Under the pieces are notes generated by a model, which saw only the letters and a list, made by a program, of their open reading frames with translations, was not told the origin of the DNA and searched no databases. Made by a program: the position numbers and the translations under genes. Source: Stercorarius parasiticus (taxonomy: Eukaryota; Chordata; Aves; Charadriiformes; Stercorariidae). Taken from it: DNA of 64,000 bases. The stretch lies in NCBI GenBank assembly GCA_013396915.1, contig VWZL01002583.1:248001-312000 (forward strand), in the 5' to 3' direction. Each line of letters starts with the position of its first letter. Within the stretch, counting starts at the first letter, position 1. Below, one piece after another: positions 1 to 12,064 of the stretch.

Positions 1-337
1 CATCATTAGATGACATTTTATTTAGATTAATATCTAAGTTTGTTTTGTTCTTCGTAGCAGATGTTATTCTGAGAACAAAAAAGCAAGGACAGTGACACCC
101 ACCCCAGGCGTTTCTCATTTGTGCCGAACAAGGAAAAATCCTGTCTTCCTGCTCATGAATGCAGAGATACCTACAGCCACGAAGTCCTGGAGAAACTGCC
201 AGCTGCCCAATTCAAACCACTGCCTTGCCTTAGAGTCAGCAAGAAGAAAGCACCAAAATGACAAAGTTACACTTATTAATGAAAGTCACATAAGGCCTCC
301 TTTGGTCCAGTGGAAAAACAATGAAACTATGTGCATG

Positions 338-341
<4 letters not shown>
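1..341. other. Unique non-coding sequence
   Basis: No gene, RNA or known repeat is recognisable here. The 83-codon open frame at 92-343 on the plus strand has no domain or composition typical of coding sequence and runs into the A-rich tract that follows, so I treat it as chance. Confidence 0.5.
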
Positions 342-368
<27 letters not shown>

Positions 369-424
369 AAAATACAAAAAAAAACCAAACAAAAACCAAA
401 CAAAAAACAAGTCACAAAAAAACC
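342..424. repeat. A-rich low-complexity tract, CAAA-type
   Basis: About 80 bases made almost only of A with interspersed C, starting as a CAAA-type tandem repeat and degrading into AAAAC and ACCAAAC variants. It resembles an old poly(A)-derived microsatellite, but no retroposon body is recognisable on its 5' side, so its origin is open. Confidence 0.85.
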
Positions 425-2355
425 CCAAACGACCCACAAACAGAAGATGTGTTCATATTAGAATGATTAAGTTTAGACTCAAAGAACATTTAACATACTG
501 TCACTTTTAATATCAGTACTTTTTTTCTGTTATGTGTAATGTATTTTGTAAAATGCTTCTGCTATTAGGCATATGAATGTTATCACCTATATACCTCTCC
601 CTCCACCTTTTATAATAGTTGAGGCGATACAGTGTTTCATTTTTTATTTGCTTGTGTGTGTGTCAAGGGCAACCAGTACAACACACAAAAGCACAACGTG
701 ATCCATGAGTATTTATGGTGGTACATGCTCTGTAATTTATCCTAATAAAGTTACCACAGCACAGAATAGAATTAACAAGGTTGAGGGTAACTGAGCTGAT
801 ATGTCATTGTGTGCTTATTTTTTAAAGGTTTTTAAAACAGTGAATAGCTTGTTCAAGTGGTTAATATTTGAATCTTCTAGAAGAGAGGCACATAACTGAA
901 CACCTTCAAGGGACTGAAGTTGCTGCACTTTGGGGTGATGGGGGTCTCCCCTTCCTTTTAAAGACAGGCAGTCTCATCAGATGATAGGTTTAGTTTTCTG
1001 GTCACAGAAGCACAAACTACTACTGGTTCCAAAACCAACCGTTTCTAGATATTTACGTTAATGGCTTAGCCTTCCTGTCTGTAAAACGAGGATGAAACCA
1101 AGTATCAGCTTGTTATAAGGATTCTGTAACCAGCACATATTTGCTAAGCACTATGAAGATGAAAAGCACAATTACCTAACTACTATGTATTATGATGCTA
1201 TGAAATATTTTAGGTGGCATTCAACTAGAGATATCAAGGCTTTTGTGGTTTTAAGAACTATCAATAGGGAATGAGTTGTTAGTTACGTGGAACTTTGTAA
1301 CACAAGAGTAGCTTCTTTTTCATCCCTCTTCTCCTCCTCCTTTCTAGAATATACAGACTTACATTCTACTTTGCTAATCTGGTAGTAGCCAGAGGAGCTA
1401 CTGCCAGGATGAGTGGTTTATGTCTAACGTTGGTCAGCAGGGACAAGAAAATATAAAGTCTGGCAGATGTTGCAGGACTGACACAGAAACTGCTTTAGCT
1501 CTTCTACACTAGTAAAGATTGGTACACTCACCTAGCTTTTCATAGAAAATTATCTTAATTCTAGATTTATGCACCAGAAATAGTATTAATCTATTTTTAT
1601 TTGGAAAGATGAGAACGAATTTTACTTGTGTGGTATATTCCATTTCTGATTTGAGAGCATCCATCAAATCCAAATCATCAGTTAAATCTCTTCTTTAAAA
1701 ATAGTATTAAAACAACATACCATTCAAAATATTTTAATACTGTTTGTGGAAGGCTAATGTGCAAGTGGAAGTGGCAACTGAACTGAATATTATAGTGCAA
1801 TCGTTTGTGTAACACTAAGAATGGTGGTCAAACTTAAGATGAGAAATTTATGTTCTTGCTTCATAGAAGACTGTCACATAAAAGTCATCCTACTGTTACA
1901 TTCAAAATCCTGTCCAGGCAGCCCACAGAAAAATCTCTCACTCTCTTAATTGCTCTGTCAAGATTAATTTTCATAAAATGTTATCATAGTCTGTTTAAAC
2001 CCTGTTGGTTCTATCCTGGGTCAGTTCCTCGCAATAAGAATAATGAGAGTTTCCAATAACTCTAATGTGGGTTTGTAAACTTAAACACAAAATAAACTCA
2101 TTCATTTCTTTTACAACATCAATGTTACAACCACTGCCTTCGAATTCTGTACCAAATATCCAAAGACTGCCTAGAGAGTTTCATTATTTTATTATCGTGG
2201 CTTTGATTTCATCTTTCTGCAAGAAAATCCAGTATACAAATAATTTAGAAATGAAAGACAATTAATTTAAGAAGAATACATGTCCCAAGAACAAACCAAA
2301 TGCAGACTGTTGAAACAGATTAAATACGTTTGTCCTTTGGCCTTAACAAGAGTAA
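425..2355. other. Unique AT-rich non-coding sequence
   Basis: No gene or known repeat is seen. The one notable local feature is a pyrimidine tract at 1312-1345 ending in TAG at 1345-1347, a textbook-looking plus-strand splice acceptor. No good open frame or matching donor lies downstream. Confidence 0.5.
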
Positions 2356-2379
2356 CTACACTTGTAATTTCCCAATAAT

Positions 2380-2930
2380 TTGATTTTTAAACATGTTCAG
2401 AAAGAGCCAATCAAACGAGGGTTGATTCTCAAGGAGAACTGCTGCTCTGCTGAGAAAATGAAGCAAATCAAGGCTTTCAAAGGCCGATGCATTTTTGAGG
2501 CTGCAGAGCAAGGGCAGCTCGCACCCTCCCGCCTCCTCGCACGCAGGGAGAGGTGTGGGAGGTTGACGATGCAGAAGAATCCTGAGGTTTATAATTAAAA
2601 CCATCAGATTCTATTTGCAAACTGAAAGCATCTTGTTAAAAAGCATGACACGTCCAAGGCTTTATGAAAACATTTTCTTGTATTTGCAGGGAGGAGAAGT
2701 CAAGTTATCTCAGATTCCTCTCTGCTGAATGAAACAAGTCATTAAACTGGCATTTGCATTGAAAGGCTTTTCACAGGGCTTTCTGTCAGGCCTTTCAAAC
2801 AGGAATGAAATGAATGAGGGCCAGCTTACAAATGATGCATTGTTGAATGTATGTGGGAGCAAACAGCCACCATTGTGAGTGCAGGTGGGAAAGAAAAATG
2901 AATAGACAAGGAAGCTCATGGAGACGGAGA
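2380..2930. promoter_or_regulatory. Candidate conserved regulatory patch with POU octamer
   Basis: A local rise in GC and CpG at about 2480-2580 (CpGs in GCCGAT, CTCGCAC, CCCGCC, CACGCAG, GACGAT) stands out from AT-rich flanks. About 180 bp further on, an exact octamer ATTTGCAT (2752-2759) abuts a 9-bp inverted repeat, TTGAAAGGC at 2759-2767 and GCCTTTCAA at 2790-2798. Overlapping open frames of about 70-80 codons run on both strands through 2356-2604, but neither resembles a known protein. I infer a non-coding regulatory element; conservation has not been tested. Confidence 0.25.
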
Positions 2931-4364
2931 ATCTCATTATTGATGGACTATGTGCATGTCTTTAATGAAGTTTACCCAATAAAAGATGGATTTTCCCCTG
3001 ATTCTCCTCTTTAAAAATTAATTACATTGAAAAATATGCAATGGTGAAACATCTCAAAGATTATATATGCTTCTCTTTCGTCATTATAGGACTAATAAAG
3101 ATCTAGTAAGACTCTTCCTTCAGGTATCTCAAAGCGTTCAAATATATCAAAAAATTCAACTTAATCTCTTACAGAAATACCCTCATAACCTTTCATTCAC
3201 GAGGAAACTGAGGCATAAGTTACCAACAGCATGCAAGTAAAATGAATTAAAACCTAGTAGTTTTTAACTCCAGTCCTTTAAATAAGGAATTAATGTGAAT
3301 CTTCATTTTATCTTCTCGAATGTAGGGTGCAACAACGTGCCCTAATGCCAAAAGTTTAAACAAACAAGAACAAAACCAGAAGCAACAGATACTTAATCAC
3401 ACTGCATGAAAAATATTATTCTCCTTGTCACAATCTTTTCCTTTGTAAATAGTCTTACATAGTCCTCTGCCATATTCTTCACAGCTGCCTCACCAGTTTT
3501 CTCTCCTGTTCTCTGGTGGCAGCTTTTATCCACGTTTTCCTCACTGAAAAGGCACTTCTCCAAGACTCATTTGAAAACACGTCTTTGCCATTCTGTTCTC
3601 TTCCTCCTGCTTTTGTTTTGCAATGGAACACGCTTAAGCAGTATTTTTGCACTATAGTTTCTGTATCATCTACTATTAGCCTCTCACCATTTAATTTTGC
3701 AAGCCTCTGTATGTTACTATTTACAATGAAAATGCTTAATTCTACTAATTTTCAAGTTACAAACTGTATCTTCCTTTCCTAAGAATATAATTACCTTCGC
3801 TTGATTCTTAAAAACTGCTCATTTTACTCCTCAACCTCCACGTCACCAGAGATCTTAACTACCTTATAGTTTTTCCTACAGGCTAATAACATTAAACAGT
3901 GTGGGATCAACAACTGATCCCTGATGCACTGTAGTAGAAATACATCTGCAATAACCTTTTGAGATGACTGTGCCTTTCTAGTGGAGTCAACGTGCACAGT
4001 GTTATTTTTTTAATATTCTATTTTAAATGTAATAACAGCAGCACCCTAAAATGCCTTACAGAAGTCCAAGGACATGTTTCTGCCATGCAATACATGTAAT
4101 ACCAAGTCACCTGAGCTACTGCCATCTTAGCACAGAAAGCGCCATCAGCGTTGCATCAGCAGACTGAGACAATAAGCCTTGCAAGGAGAGCTGAACACTT
4201 TACAGATCTTTTACTTCCAACAGAAGAACCAACTTGAAATCAAGGGTCTAACCCAAAACTGAAGTAAGGAAAGAAGCGTAGGCTGTGAGTCTGTCTTGCC
4301 CACCTAGGGTGCCTAAAGAGCCAGGACTCAGACATACCTCTGCATATGTTGCACATCTCTTAAT
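2931..4364. other. Unique non-coding sequence
   Basis: No gene, RNA, tandem repeat or recognised transposon. The 88-codon plus-strand frame at 3516-3782 is hydrophobic and unlike any family I know, and I regard it as chance. Confidence 0.5.
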
Positions 4365-4368
4365 TTTG

Positions 4369-4440
4369 TGTTAATTACGAATCTCATTTGCATTCCAGAT
4401 CATCATGCATTCCAGAGAGATTATGCAAATCTCATCTGGG
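4369..4440. promoter_or_regulatory. Candidate enhancer core with inverted octamer motifs
   Basis: Within about 70 bp there is a homeodomain-type TTAATTA, an octamer ATTTGCAT (4386-4393), a second octamer in the opposite orientation ATGCAAAT (4423-4430), and a 10-bp direct repeat GCATTCCAGA (4390-4399 and 4407-4416). AATCTCAT occurs next to both octamers. POU-domain proteins are known to bind ATGCAAAT. This dense arrangement resembles vertebrate developmental enhancers, but that is inference from motif content only. Confidence 0.35.
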
Positions 4441-5452
4441 ACTAATGAGTGAATATAAGATTTCGAACCTAAAAAGATTCAAAGTTAAAGCACTGTCAGA
4501 TACACTTGTAATTTAATTAAAAATGCAAAGCTAGCTAGCTATCTTGACAACGCCTTTTTTTTTTAATTTTACTGATTAAAATAATTATATTACTTTTTAC
4601 CCTTAAAACACAAGTATTACGTTGGACATTCATACACTTCTTATTCTTTTTAAATATTGATACAACACTATTAACTGTCTTCTGGAATTCCCCTAGTCCT
4701 CCAAGATTTATGATATATGAATGTTACAGATGACTTCTTCAGATCATTTTTAAAATAGCTACAAGAAGTTCAGTCCAAAGATCTTGTTGGAACTCAAAGG
4801 TTAAAAACATTTTGCTTCAACAAATACACTACCTACTAGGAAAGGGGAAAATAATTTATTGTCAGTTAAATATATAAATCAGTACTTTTCCAAAACAAAA
4901 ATACAAGACATATTCATCTTCCTGAATTATTGGCAATACCACTGGTTCCATGCTGTTAGATTTATATCTTCTTATATTTCCTTTTGTCCCTAAGACATAC
5001 ATGCTTATATATTAAGATATGCCGTATATTTTAATACGTATATTTTAAACACAATTTCTATACATCATGCTTCTGTTTACTACCCGGAGATACCTCTTTA
5101 TGGCATTTTATATTATCTTCTGTAGCTCCTAAAAAAGTACTTCAAGATTATTTTTTTTTTCCTTAGAGTTTCATTTTCTCTACAAACTATTTGTTTTGAC
5201 CCATGGAACACAATTTTTAAGATCATAATTATAAAACATTCTGAAAACGGTTCCCAAGCATCAGTTAGTCTTCTCTCCAAATACCATCTCATAGTTCAGG
5301 AATCTTATCTGTTTTCAACAGTTCCTAAGCTGCATTGAAAACCTGACATGGTTTTATTGGTTTGGAGTTTTCTTTTTGCACATAAGTCATAATCCTATTA
5401 TGTCATATAATTTTTAGTTCTGTCATGTTTTATTATGTCAGATTTATGCCCA
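4441..5452. other. AT-rich unique sequence
   Basis: Strongly AT-rich, with scattered T-runs and TATA-like strings. No gene or recognised repeat found. Confidence 0.5.
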
Positions 5453-5454
5453 AA

Positions 5455-5866
5455 TCACAGAATCACAGAATGGTTCAGGTTGGAAGGGACCTTAAAGATC
5501 ACCAAGTTCCAAGCCCCCTGCCATGGGCAGGGACACCTCCCACTAGACCGGGCTGCTCAAAGCTTCATCCAACTTGCCCATGAACACTTCCAGGGATGGG
5601 GCATCCACAACTTCCCTGGGCAACCTGTTCTAGTGCCTCACCACCCTCACAGTAAAGAATTTCTTCCTGATATCCAATCTAAATCCACCCTCTTTCAGTT
5701 TGAGGCCATTACCCTGTGTCCTATCATCACACTCCATGAAAAAGAGTCCCTCCCCATCCTTCCTGTAGGCCCCCTTTAGGTACTGGAAGGCTGCTATAAG
5801 GTCTCCTTGGAGCCTTCTCTTCTCCAGGCTGAACAACCCCAACTCTCTCAGCCTGTCCTCATAGCA
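5455..5866 (-). mobile_element. CR1 LINE, 3' fragment (5'-truncated)
   Basis: About 410 bp of the 3' end of a CR1 non-LTR retrotransposon on the minus strand. The terminus at the left edge carries two copies of the 8-bp unit ATCACAGA, followed by the conserved 3' UTR (GGTTGGAAGGGACCTTAAAG and the CCATGGGCAGGGACACC segment). The minus-strand open frame 5630-5869 is the C-terminal end of the reverse-transcriptase ORF, including a recognisable [16 protein letters not shown] stretch and [15 protein letters not shown]. It is far shorter than the full element (about 4.5 kb in birds) and cannot be mobile. The 5' truncation point at about 5866 is approximate. Confidence 0.95.
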
Positions 5867-8190
5867 CATAAAACTCCATACATTTTATGTAAGGTTTTTG
5901 AACATGTAATTTGTAGTCTATAGAACTGCTAAAGTTGTTTGGCGGGGAGGGGGAGGGAGCAGAGGACACCACACACCACTGGCAGCATCACATCTCCAGC
6001 ATATGCAATTCAAGCTGAAACCTTCTATGCTAAAGCATTACTCTCCCATCATTTTATAGATGGCAAAGAACTGAATATTCCATTTTCTTGTGTGATTTGG
6101 CAATTGAGTGGAGAATAATAAATACTACATTTACATTTTATATCATGAACATGCTAGTATTCTAGACCATTTGCTCCTAGTTACCAGGAATTTGGAAATA
6201 AGTAACATCATTTTACATGAGTGCAACTTCATTTCTCTTTTCACCCACTTAGTCATTCTTAATAAGGTCATAAATATTTATTTTAACATTTCAATTCCAG
6301 GGACTGAAATAGCCATATTTTAGTTACCACTTCGTCAAGTTTAAATTTGGAAATGAGCAATTTCAATTAATCTTAAAAATAATAAGAAGAATAATTAAGC
6401 TCCTAGCACCGAGTTTGGCTATTACATGATTTCTTTTCATATTCTGGCAGCCTGATCATTGCCTTTCTCTGTGCTAAATAAAACATGTATCTATCTACCC
6501 CAGTCCATAGCTCCTCAGCACATCAGTCATGAGTTTAAAGAGATTCTGGCATATCTAGAAGACTCATTCTCTGAAAACATTTTCCCTCTATGCTGGGCAA
6601 AAATGAAAAATTGGAAAAAAATTTCTTTTATTCACCCAAATATAAAATTTCAGGTGAGGATTTTCTATCTTCTGGGTATTATCTGTCTTCTGGGCATATA
6701 TTCTGGTATGATAGGTGTGAAATTGGAAGACTGTATACAATACTATTATACAGTACAGCAATTATTAGAGTAACCCTGCCATCACTACCTCTCTCCCCCA
6801 CAAAATAACAAGAAATACAGCACAAATTGCAAATCAGAAGTCATGATCTTTATTTATGCTAAAATTGTACCGAGCACTGACCTGTACCTAAACAAGCCTC
6901 TCAAACTTCTCTCCCAAACTTCCTTCAACCTGCTTCCCTGGAAATCTTGTTGGCCAGCTTCTTCACCCCAAAGCTGCTTGGATGTTAAGCTTTGTACTCA
7001 GCCCTCCTCCATAGTGTCATAATTTATTTTTTAAACTGTTCAAAATCAACCACTTCAGCACACCTAGTTTCAGGCAACACTGCTGGCATCAAGATGCAAA
7101 CAGTACTGTTTTGTCTGTACTCTTCAAGGCCAGTAAGCCTTCAGCAAGGTCCAACTTCAAAGAGTAAATATTTAATACTTTCTAAAACAGATGTAGTATT
7201 TTAATATCCAAATCAATATCTATGATACAAATTCACTGGAAAAAAACAAAGCTAAATTTCATGGGAACACATCAGAACTTCTAAGCTCTTCAGTTCCAAG
7301 CTCATAAATAGCCACATTTTGCTTGCCCTTGAAATATTATGTATTTCAGACAGACAGGACTCACAGATTGTATTATGCTCCTCTAGCTCATGTACACACA
7401 CACATCCCCTTTATCCTCTGTTGTCAGGAATTCAGTCCAAATTTTTGTTTTATACTAGAGCTTAAATGAAAAGTTCTGTTTCATTACTATGTGTAATCCA
7501 GAACAAAATTATCTTGAAATCTTTAATATGCATATCATAAGCTCTTTAAAGTACGCCTCCCACCTCAGAATCACAGGCAGCAGCTCAGAAAAAAACAGAT
7601 TGAATTATTAAATCAAATGTTGAGCTCTCTGTCAGATTAACAAGCAGCTAAACTAAACTGTAAAGATCCAACAAGAGTGTGGAGCTCCTCTTCAAGATGA
7701 GTTAACAACAAGCAAATGGAAGTGACACCTGGAAACCCATAAACTTGACAGTAGGTGACAGAAAATAGAAAGGACTTTGTTACCAAGTCTGCCATCTGTT
7801 TTTACAGCATCATATGCCATTTAGATTAAAAGTAGAGAAGAAATTTAAATGAGAAATTTATTAGACTGTATGTTAATCATGTACCAGGCACTCATCATAC
7901 TGTTAGTATCTGTCACTCACTGACCTGAAGTAACTGATATCAGGTAAGCATAGCCAGGCAGCCGCCAAACAACAGCTCTTGATCAGCCTACAGGCCAAAA
8001 GCTATCACCCACACATAGGTGTAGAGATAGCCTACAAAGCCAAAGGTCACTGCATCTCAAAACACATACAGGAGTGCGATGCAAGTTGTCTTTAAAATGG
8101 GTCCATGATTACCTTAAGCCAAATAAACAGTAGGTTTCGTAGGTTAGTACTTTGCTGCAGGATAAACACTAACAACACAGAGATATTCAA
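5867..8190. other. Unique non-coding sequence
   Basis: No gene or transposon recognised. A G-rich string at 5941-5957 (GG C GGGG A GGGGG A GGG) is a borderline quadruplex motif. The open frames at 6108-6323, 6459-6773 and 6992-7204 on the plus strand are low-complexity or unremarkable. Confidence 0.5.
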
Positions 8191-8275
8191 GTTTATTTTG
8201 CTGCAAATTGTTCGACGGATTACTTTGCTAATGGATTAGCAAATTAAGTCTGATTATTTGTGCAGCCACATAGAT
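8190..8275. promoter_or_regulatory. Candidate homeodomain-bound element with 20-bp palindrome
   Basis: A perfect inverted repeat TTTGCTAAT-GG-ATTAGCAAA spans 8224-8243. Its centre, TAATGGATTA, has the TAAT-N2-ATTA layout bound by dimers of paired-class homeodomains. A second GGATTA (bicoid/OTX-type half site) lies at 8217-8222 and further TAA-rich sites follow. Function is inferred from the motif only. Confidence 0.3.
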
Positions 8276-8276
8276 T

Positions 8277-8319
8277 AAAAAAAAAAAACCCAAACCAAAC
8301 CAAAACAAAACAAAACCCA
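8277..8319. repeat. A/C-rich low-complexity tract
   Basis: An A-run followed by CCAAA and CAAAA repeats. It is similar in make-up to the tracts near 342, 10647 and 42850, suggesting a shared origin as decayed poly(A) stretches. Confidence 0.8.
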
Positions 8320-8844
8320 TACCAAAACTTACGCAAAAGCAACAGCAGAAACAGCTAGAAGAGAAGAAAAAAAAGAGAGTCCACCCTGCAGCTGCAGGTC
8401 AGTCTTAACTCAAGTGTGCCACCCCTGTAGGTTGTCTCTTTAAATTGACATAAAACCTGTCAAGTAGCAATCAACCTATCATCATGCGCTTCTGCTTCTG
8501 CCCTACCAACTCCTGTGCATCTTTCAGAATCTGGAACAAATTCATCTGAGAGTTAACCAAGCAAAACAAACCATTTTACCTGCCATGTCTTTTTCCTAAT
8601 CGTGTTCAACAGGTGGACACGCAACTCTCCTTACTTGCTACCAGAGGGGCTCACAAGGATACATCCATTTTCTACTCACTGATTCTCCTTCCTTCTCCTT
8701 TACCACGTGAACACAGAAACCAGAAACCCCAAGACAGCACTGAAAAGCTCCAGCTTCAAGCTGTCCTGGTGATTCCTATGGGGAGTCACTACATTGGTTT
8801 TGCCATATTTATGGCTACAAAAAATAAATACACCATAATAATTT

Positions 8845-8884
8845 TAAAAAAAAAACAACAAACCACAAAAAACCAAAACACAAG
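8845..8884. repeat. A/C-rich low-complexity tract
   Basis: An A-run of about ten followed by CAACAAACCAC-type sequence. It is the end of an otherwise unremarkable 97-codon plus-strand frame (8613-8906), which it makes look longer than it should. Confidence 0.75.
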
Positions 8885-10646
8885 ACCAACAGCCCTTCTT
8901 TTATGACCTTCCTTCCTAAACATTTATAAAACATTCAAGGATCATATTTGTCTTTTGAAAGGGATGTTTTTAGTGTTATAAACACTGTGGTTCATTATCG
9001 TTCCCATGACCTCCCTATAATTAACCTTGGTTACATTTCCACTGTACAGGATTCTATCATTGCTTTTGGTAGTGAAGCCTATTGTTATTCAGGATAATAG
9101 AAGGCTACTTTAATAATTGAAAACCAGCAGTCACTGTGTATAAAACTTTTCCATTACATTTTTTTTCATTTGTTTTAAACCCTGTTTCAGAATTTGTCGT
9201 TAGCCGTATACAAAATGAGATAAGGATCAGAGGATAAAAATAGAGCTAGACACCAGTATTGCGCATGAAAGCACAGACTAAGCTGAGTTCTTCTAAACAC
9301 TTTCTTTATCATCGTTATTATTGAGTTAGACCCTTTATTTTGTGTTTGTTTTTTTTTTTAATTTTGAACCAAAGATCCACATTCGTAAGCAAATACAACA
9401 TATATCTTTATACCTGACTGACAAATTTCAAAATATTTTAATAGCCAAACTAATAATTGGGGGGAAAAAAAACCCTTTTAAATATGAGCTATTTGTTCTG
9501 AACTTTGCTTTGATTCTTATTTGTCAGTGATTTAATGCAGGTGATCCTCTAAGTTCTTCAACACAGCATTTAACTTCACTACCACAAGCACAACACTTGA
9601 TATCACCGGAACCAAGCAATCGTAAAGCCAGTCATAGCAATTTTGTTAAGAATGAAGTTATCTGCAACATCAAACTGTTGTGCTAGAAGTCGTAAGTTTC
9701 TCACTAATGGAAATGGCCACTTTAGTAGCACTTACAAAGCACTCACAGAGAACAGTAATGCTGAGACTTATTTGCATGTACTAGAAGACAGCAAAGCAGT
9801 CAGTGGTTTTTGACCCGTTTAGTTTTTTTCAAGTTTTTTATACTTGAACATGCAGCTTATGTTGAGCCATTTGTGACTCATTCTGAAATACCAAAACATC
9901 AGCATTATGCTCAAACTATTCTTTTTCAACTTAAATTACTATATTTAAAAGAGAAAGTTCCTGTTGCAAGAAAAGAGATGCAGCTGAGAATATTTTAACA
10001 CTTTGCTATGATTGTCTGCAGCACTTACTGTTGACTAAGCAGAAGAGGCAATGTACAGAAGGACCTGGGAAATGACTACATTACACCATTTCACCAAGTG
10101 GGAGAAGGTAAATTCATCATACGGGGTCATCTGTTTCATTAACACTACTGTTTTTCTGGTTTTATTCCACCTGGAGTACAGCAATTCCTGTTCCTTTCCT
10201 ATTCTGCTGCATATTACCAATGACTACATTATGTTGTTAGACATATGCAGGTGGCTTTCATTGGCACCAGTAGACACAAGTTTTCATCTGAGGGAGACAC
10301 TGATTTTGATGAACAGTAAATAACTACATTCTTTGTTCTTAATTTAGCAAACCGGTGTGGCTCCCATCAGCATTCAGGAAGACCTACCTTGCAAAATAAA
10401 AGCAGAATAGATTTCAGAAAAAGAATACGCGTAAGCTTGTGCTTCATTTATGCACAGAAACAAGCAGGAAAGCAAAGCAATCACTGGGACTGTTGCTTTC
10501 AGCCTCAGCAATATTCTCAACTGATGCAAACTACAGCAAGTCCAGGTAAGTCAAAGCAATTATTTGCCCAAGGCAGCAATGGAAGCTTACTGCAGCTGTT
10601 AATATGACCGTTCAGAAAGTCCCTTAAAGTCAGTTAATAGTACTTC
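8885..10646. other. Unique non-coding sequence
   Basis: No gene, RNA or known repeat recognised. Opposed open frames of 61 and 90 codons at 10035-10323 are not similar to any family I know. Confidence 0.5.
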
Positions 10647-10700
10647 AAAAAAAAAAAAAAAAAAAACAAACAAAAACCCCAACCAACCAAAAAAAAAAAA
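10647..10700. repeat. Poly(A) run followed by A/C-rich tract
   Basis: Twenty A residues (10647-10666) followed by CAAAC, CCAACC and another A-run. No retroposed gene body is recognisable upstream. Confidence 0.85.
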
Positions 10701-10804
10701 TCTAAAGCCCACTTAAAGGAGTGTTTTTTAAATTTTTTGATCAATGCAGAAACAGACCACAGAAGCATTAAATGATAAAGTTATACTGGCATAGGCAAAA
10801 ATTC

Positions 10805-10845
10805 AGATCCACCAGCATGGTGGATCTTTCTCACGGCTGAGAAAG
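10805..10845. repeat. Two overlapping short hairpins
   Basis: The first is a perfect 10-bp inverted repeat, AGATCCACCA at 10805-10814 and TGGTGGATCT at 10818-10827, with a 3-base loop. The second is an 8-bp inverted repeat, CTTTCTCA at 10826-10833 and TGAGAAAG at 10838-10845, with a 4-base loop. They share two bases, so both cannot form fully at once. Purpose unknown; no transposon ends seen around them. Confidence 0.6.
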
Positions 10846-12064
10846 AAAGAGGAATCAAAATGAAAAAGTAGTATATCAAGACTTGCAGATCTATGAGTAC
10901 ATGTGGGGTGGTCAGGTGACCTACAGGGTAACTGACTTGGTAGAGGCTGAAGCTATTCCTGCCTTTTACAAATCAATTGTTGATCAAAAAGCCCTTTTTA
11001 ATTAATTTTTTGATTAATCCCTCCTGTGTATCGACCAAAAAAAGCTTCCCATATCTAACCAATTACTATATCACAGAGACACAGCCTAAACACAGAGCAA
11101 ACAGCCTGACAGAAAAATTCCTTAAACGCTTTCAATACAAGACCAACATGTGACTTGCTCACCTACTGAAGTTGATGGGACACGCAATGGACACAGGAGA
11201 GATTAAGCAGGTTACCAAGGTGGGAGGCACATTATAACAAAGACTTTGAAAGTGAATATTAATCTAGGTTTGGAACTCTTGCCATCTTGAAGCACTGTCA
11301 CCTGGGAGCTGGTCCATAAAAGCACACGAATTCCAACTCTGGTGAAAGCAAACTCTTCTTTACTCCCCAGGCTGGAGGCTTCCATTTCTTAATGGCAGAA
11401 CACCAGACTACGTCAGTCTCACTTGTGTATTATAACTGCAAGTGCACAAGGATTTGTAAATATGGCATTTAAATGCTGTTAAAAAACAACAAAAACTTTC
11501 CTTTTTTATGTGCTGTTTGAGTTATTTACTGAATCTTGCTTAAACTCTCATAGTGATAACATTTAAGACTTGCAAAGGGTAAACTGAAAGTCTGACTAGT
11601 TTGCTTATATTTTGCATATTTATAGTCAGTAGGCTATACTCAAATTTCATATATATCTACACACACCCCAGCAGTATGACGTCACAACTCACAGATTACA
11701 TTCAATCATACTAGTCAGCAAGGGCAAGAAATCCATTGCATACAGCAGCCTTGTCAGTGTGCAGATCCCAAGGACTATTTATGACTGCAGAGGCCAAGAG
11801 CAGAAGGAGATAAAGTAGACTATGTATTTAATCAGGTCAAAAGCAACAGACTTCATTAAATTCCATACACAACCACCTTTTCCCTCTCCGTACTCCTTCC
11901 TCCTCCTTTTTTATGAAAGCATATTCTGGGAGAATATGGTATGTTCACTTCATGATATATGCACAAATAATATTTTATATTTTAAAAGTTAGGCTAATCT
12001 TTGCAAGTTTTTCCAATAAAGCAGCAGTGGCATTACACAAGATGCCTGTCCCTGGCATGTCTAT
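10846..12064. other. Unique non-coding sequence
   Basis: No gene or named repeat recognised. The long plus-strand frame beginning at 11913 is unique sequence until it enters the CR1 copy at about 12065. Confidence 0.5.

Noticed and set aside
10731..11020. TTGATCAA-containing strings at 10739 and 10980 considered as transposon terminal inverted repeats.
   Set aside because: TTGATCAA is self-complementary and the flanking T/A runs are low complexity; no target duplication.
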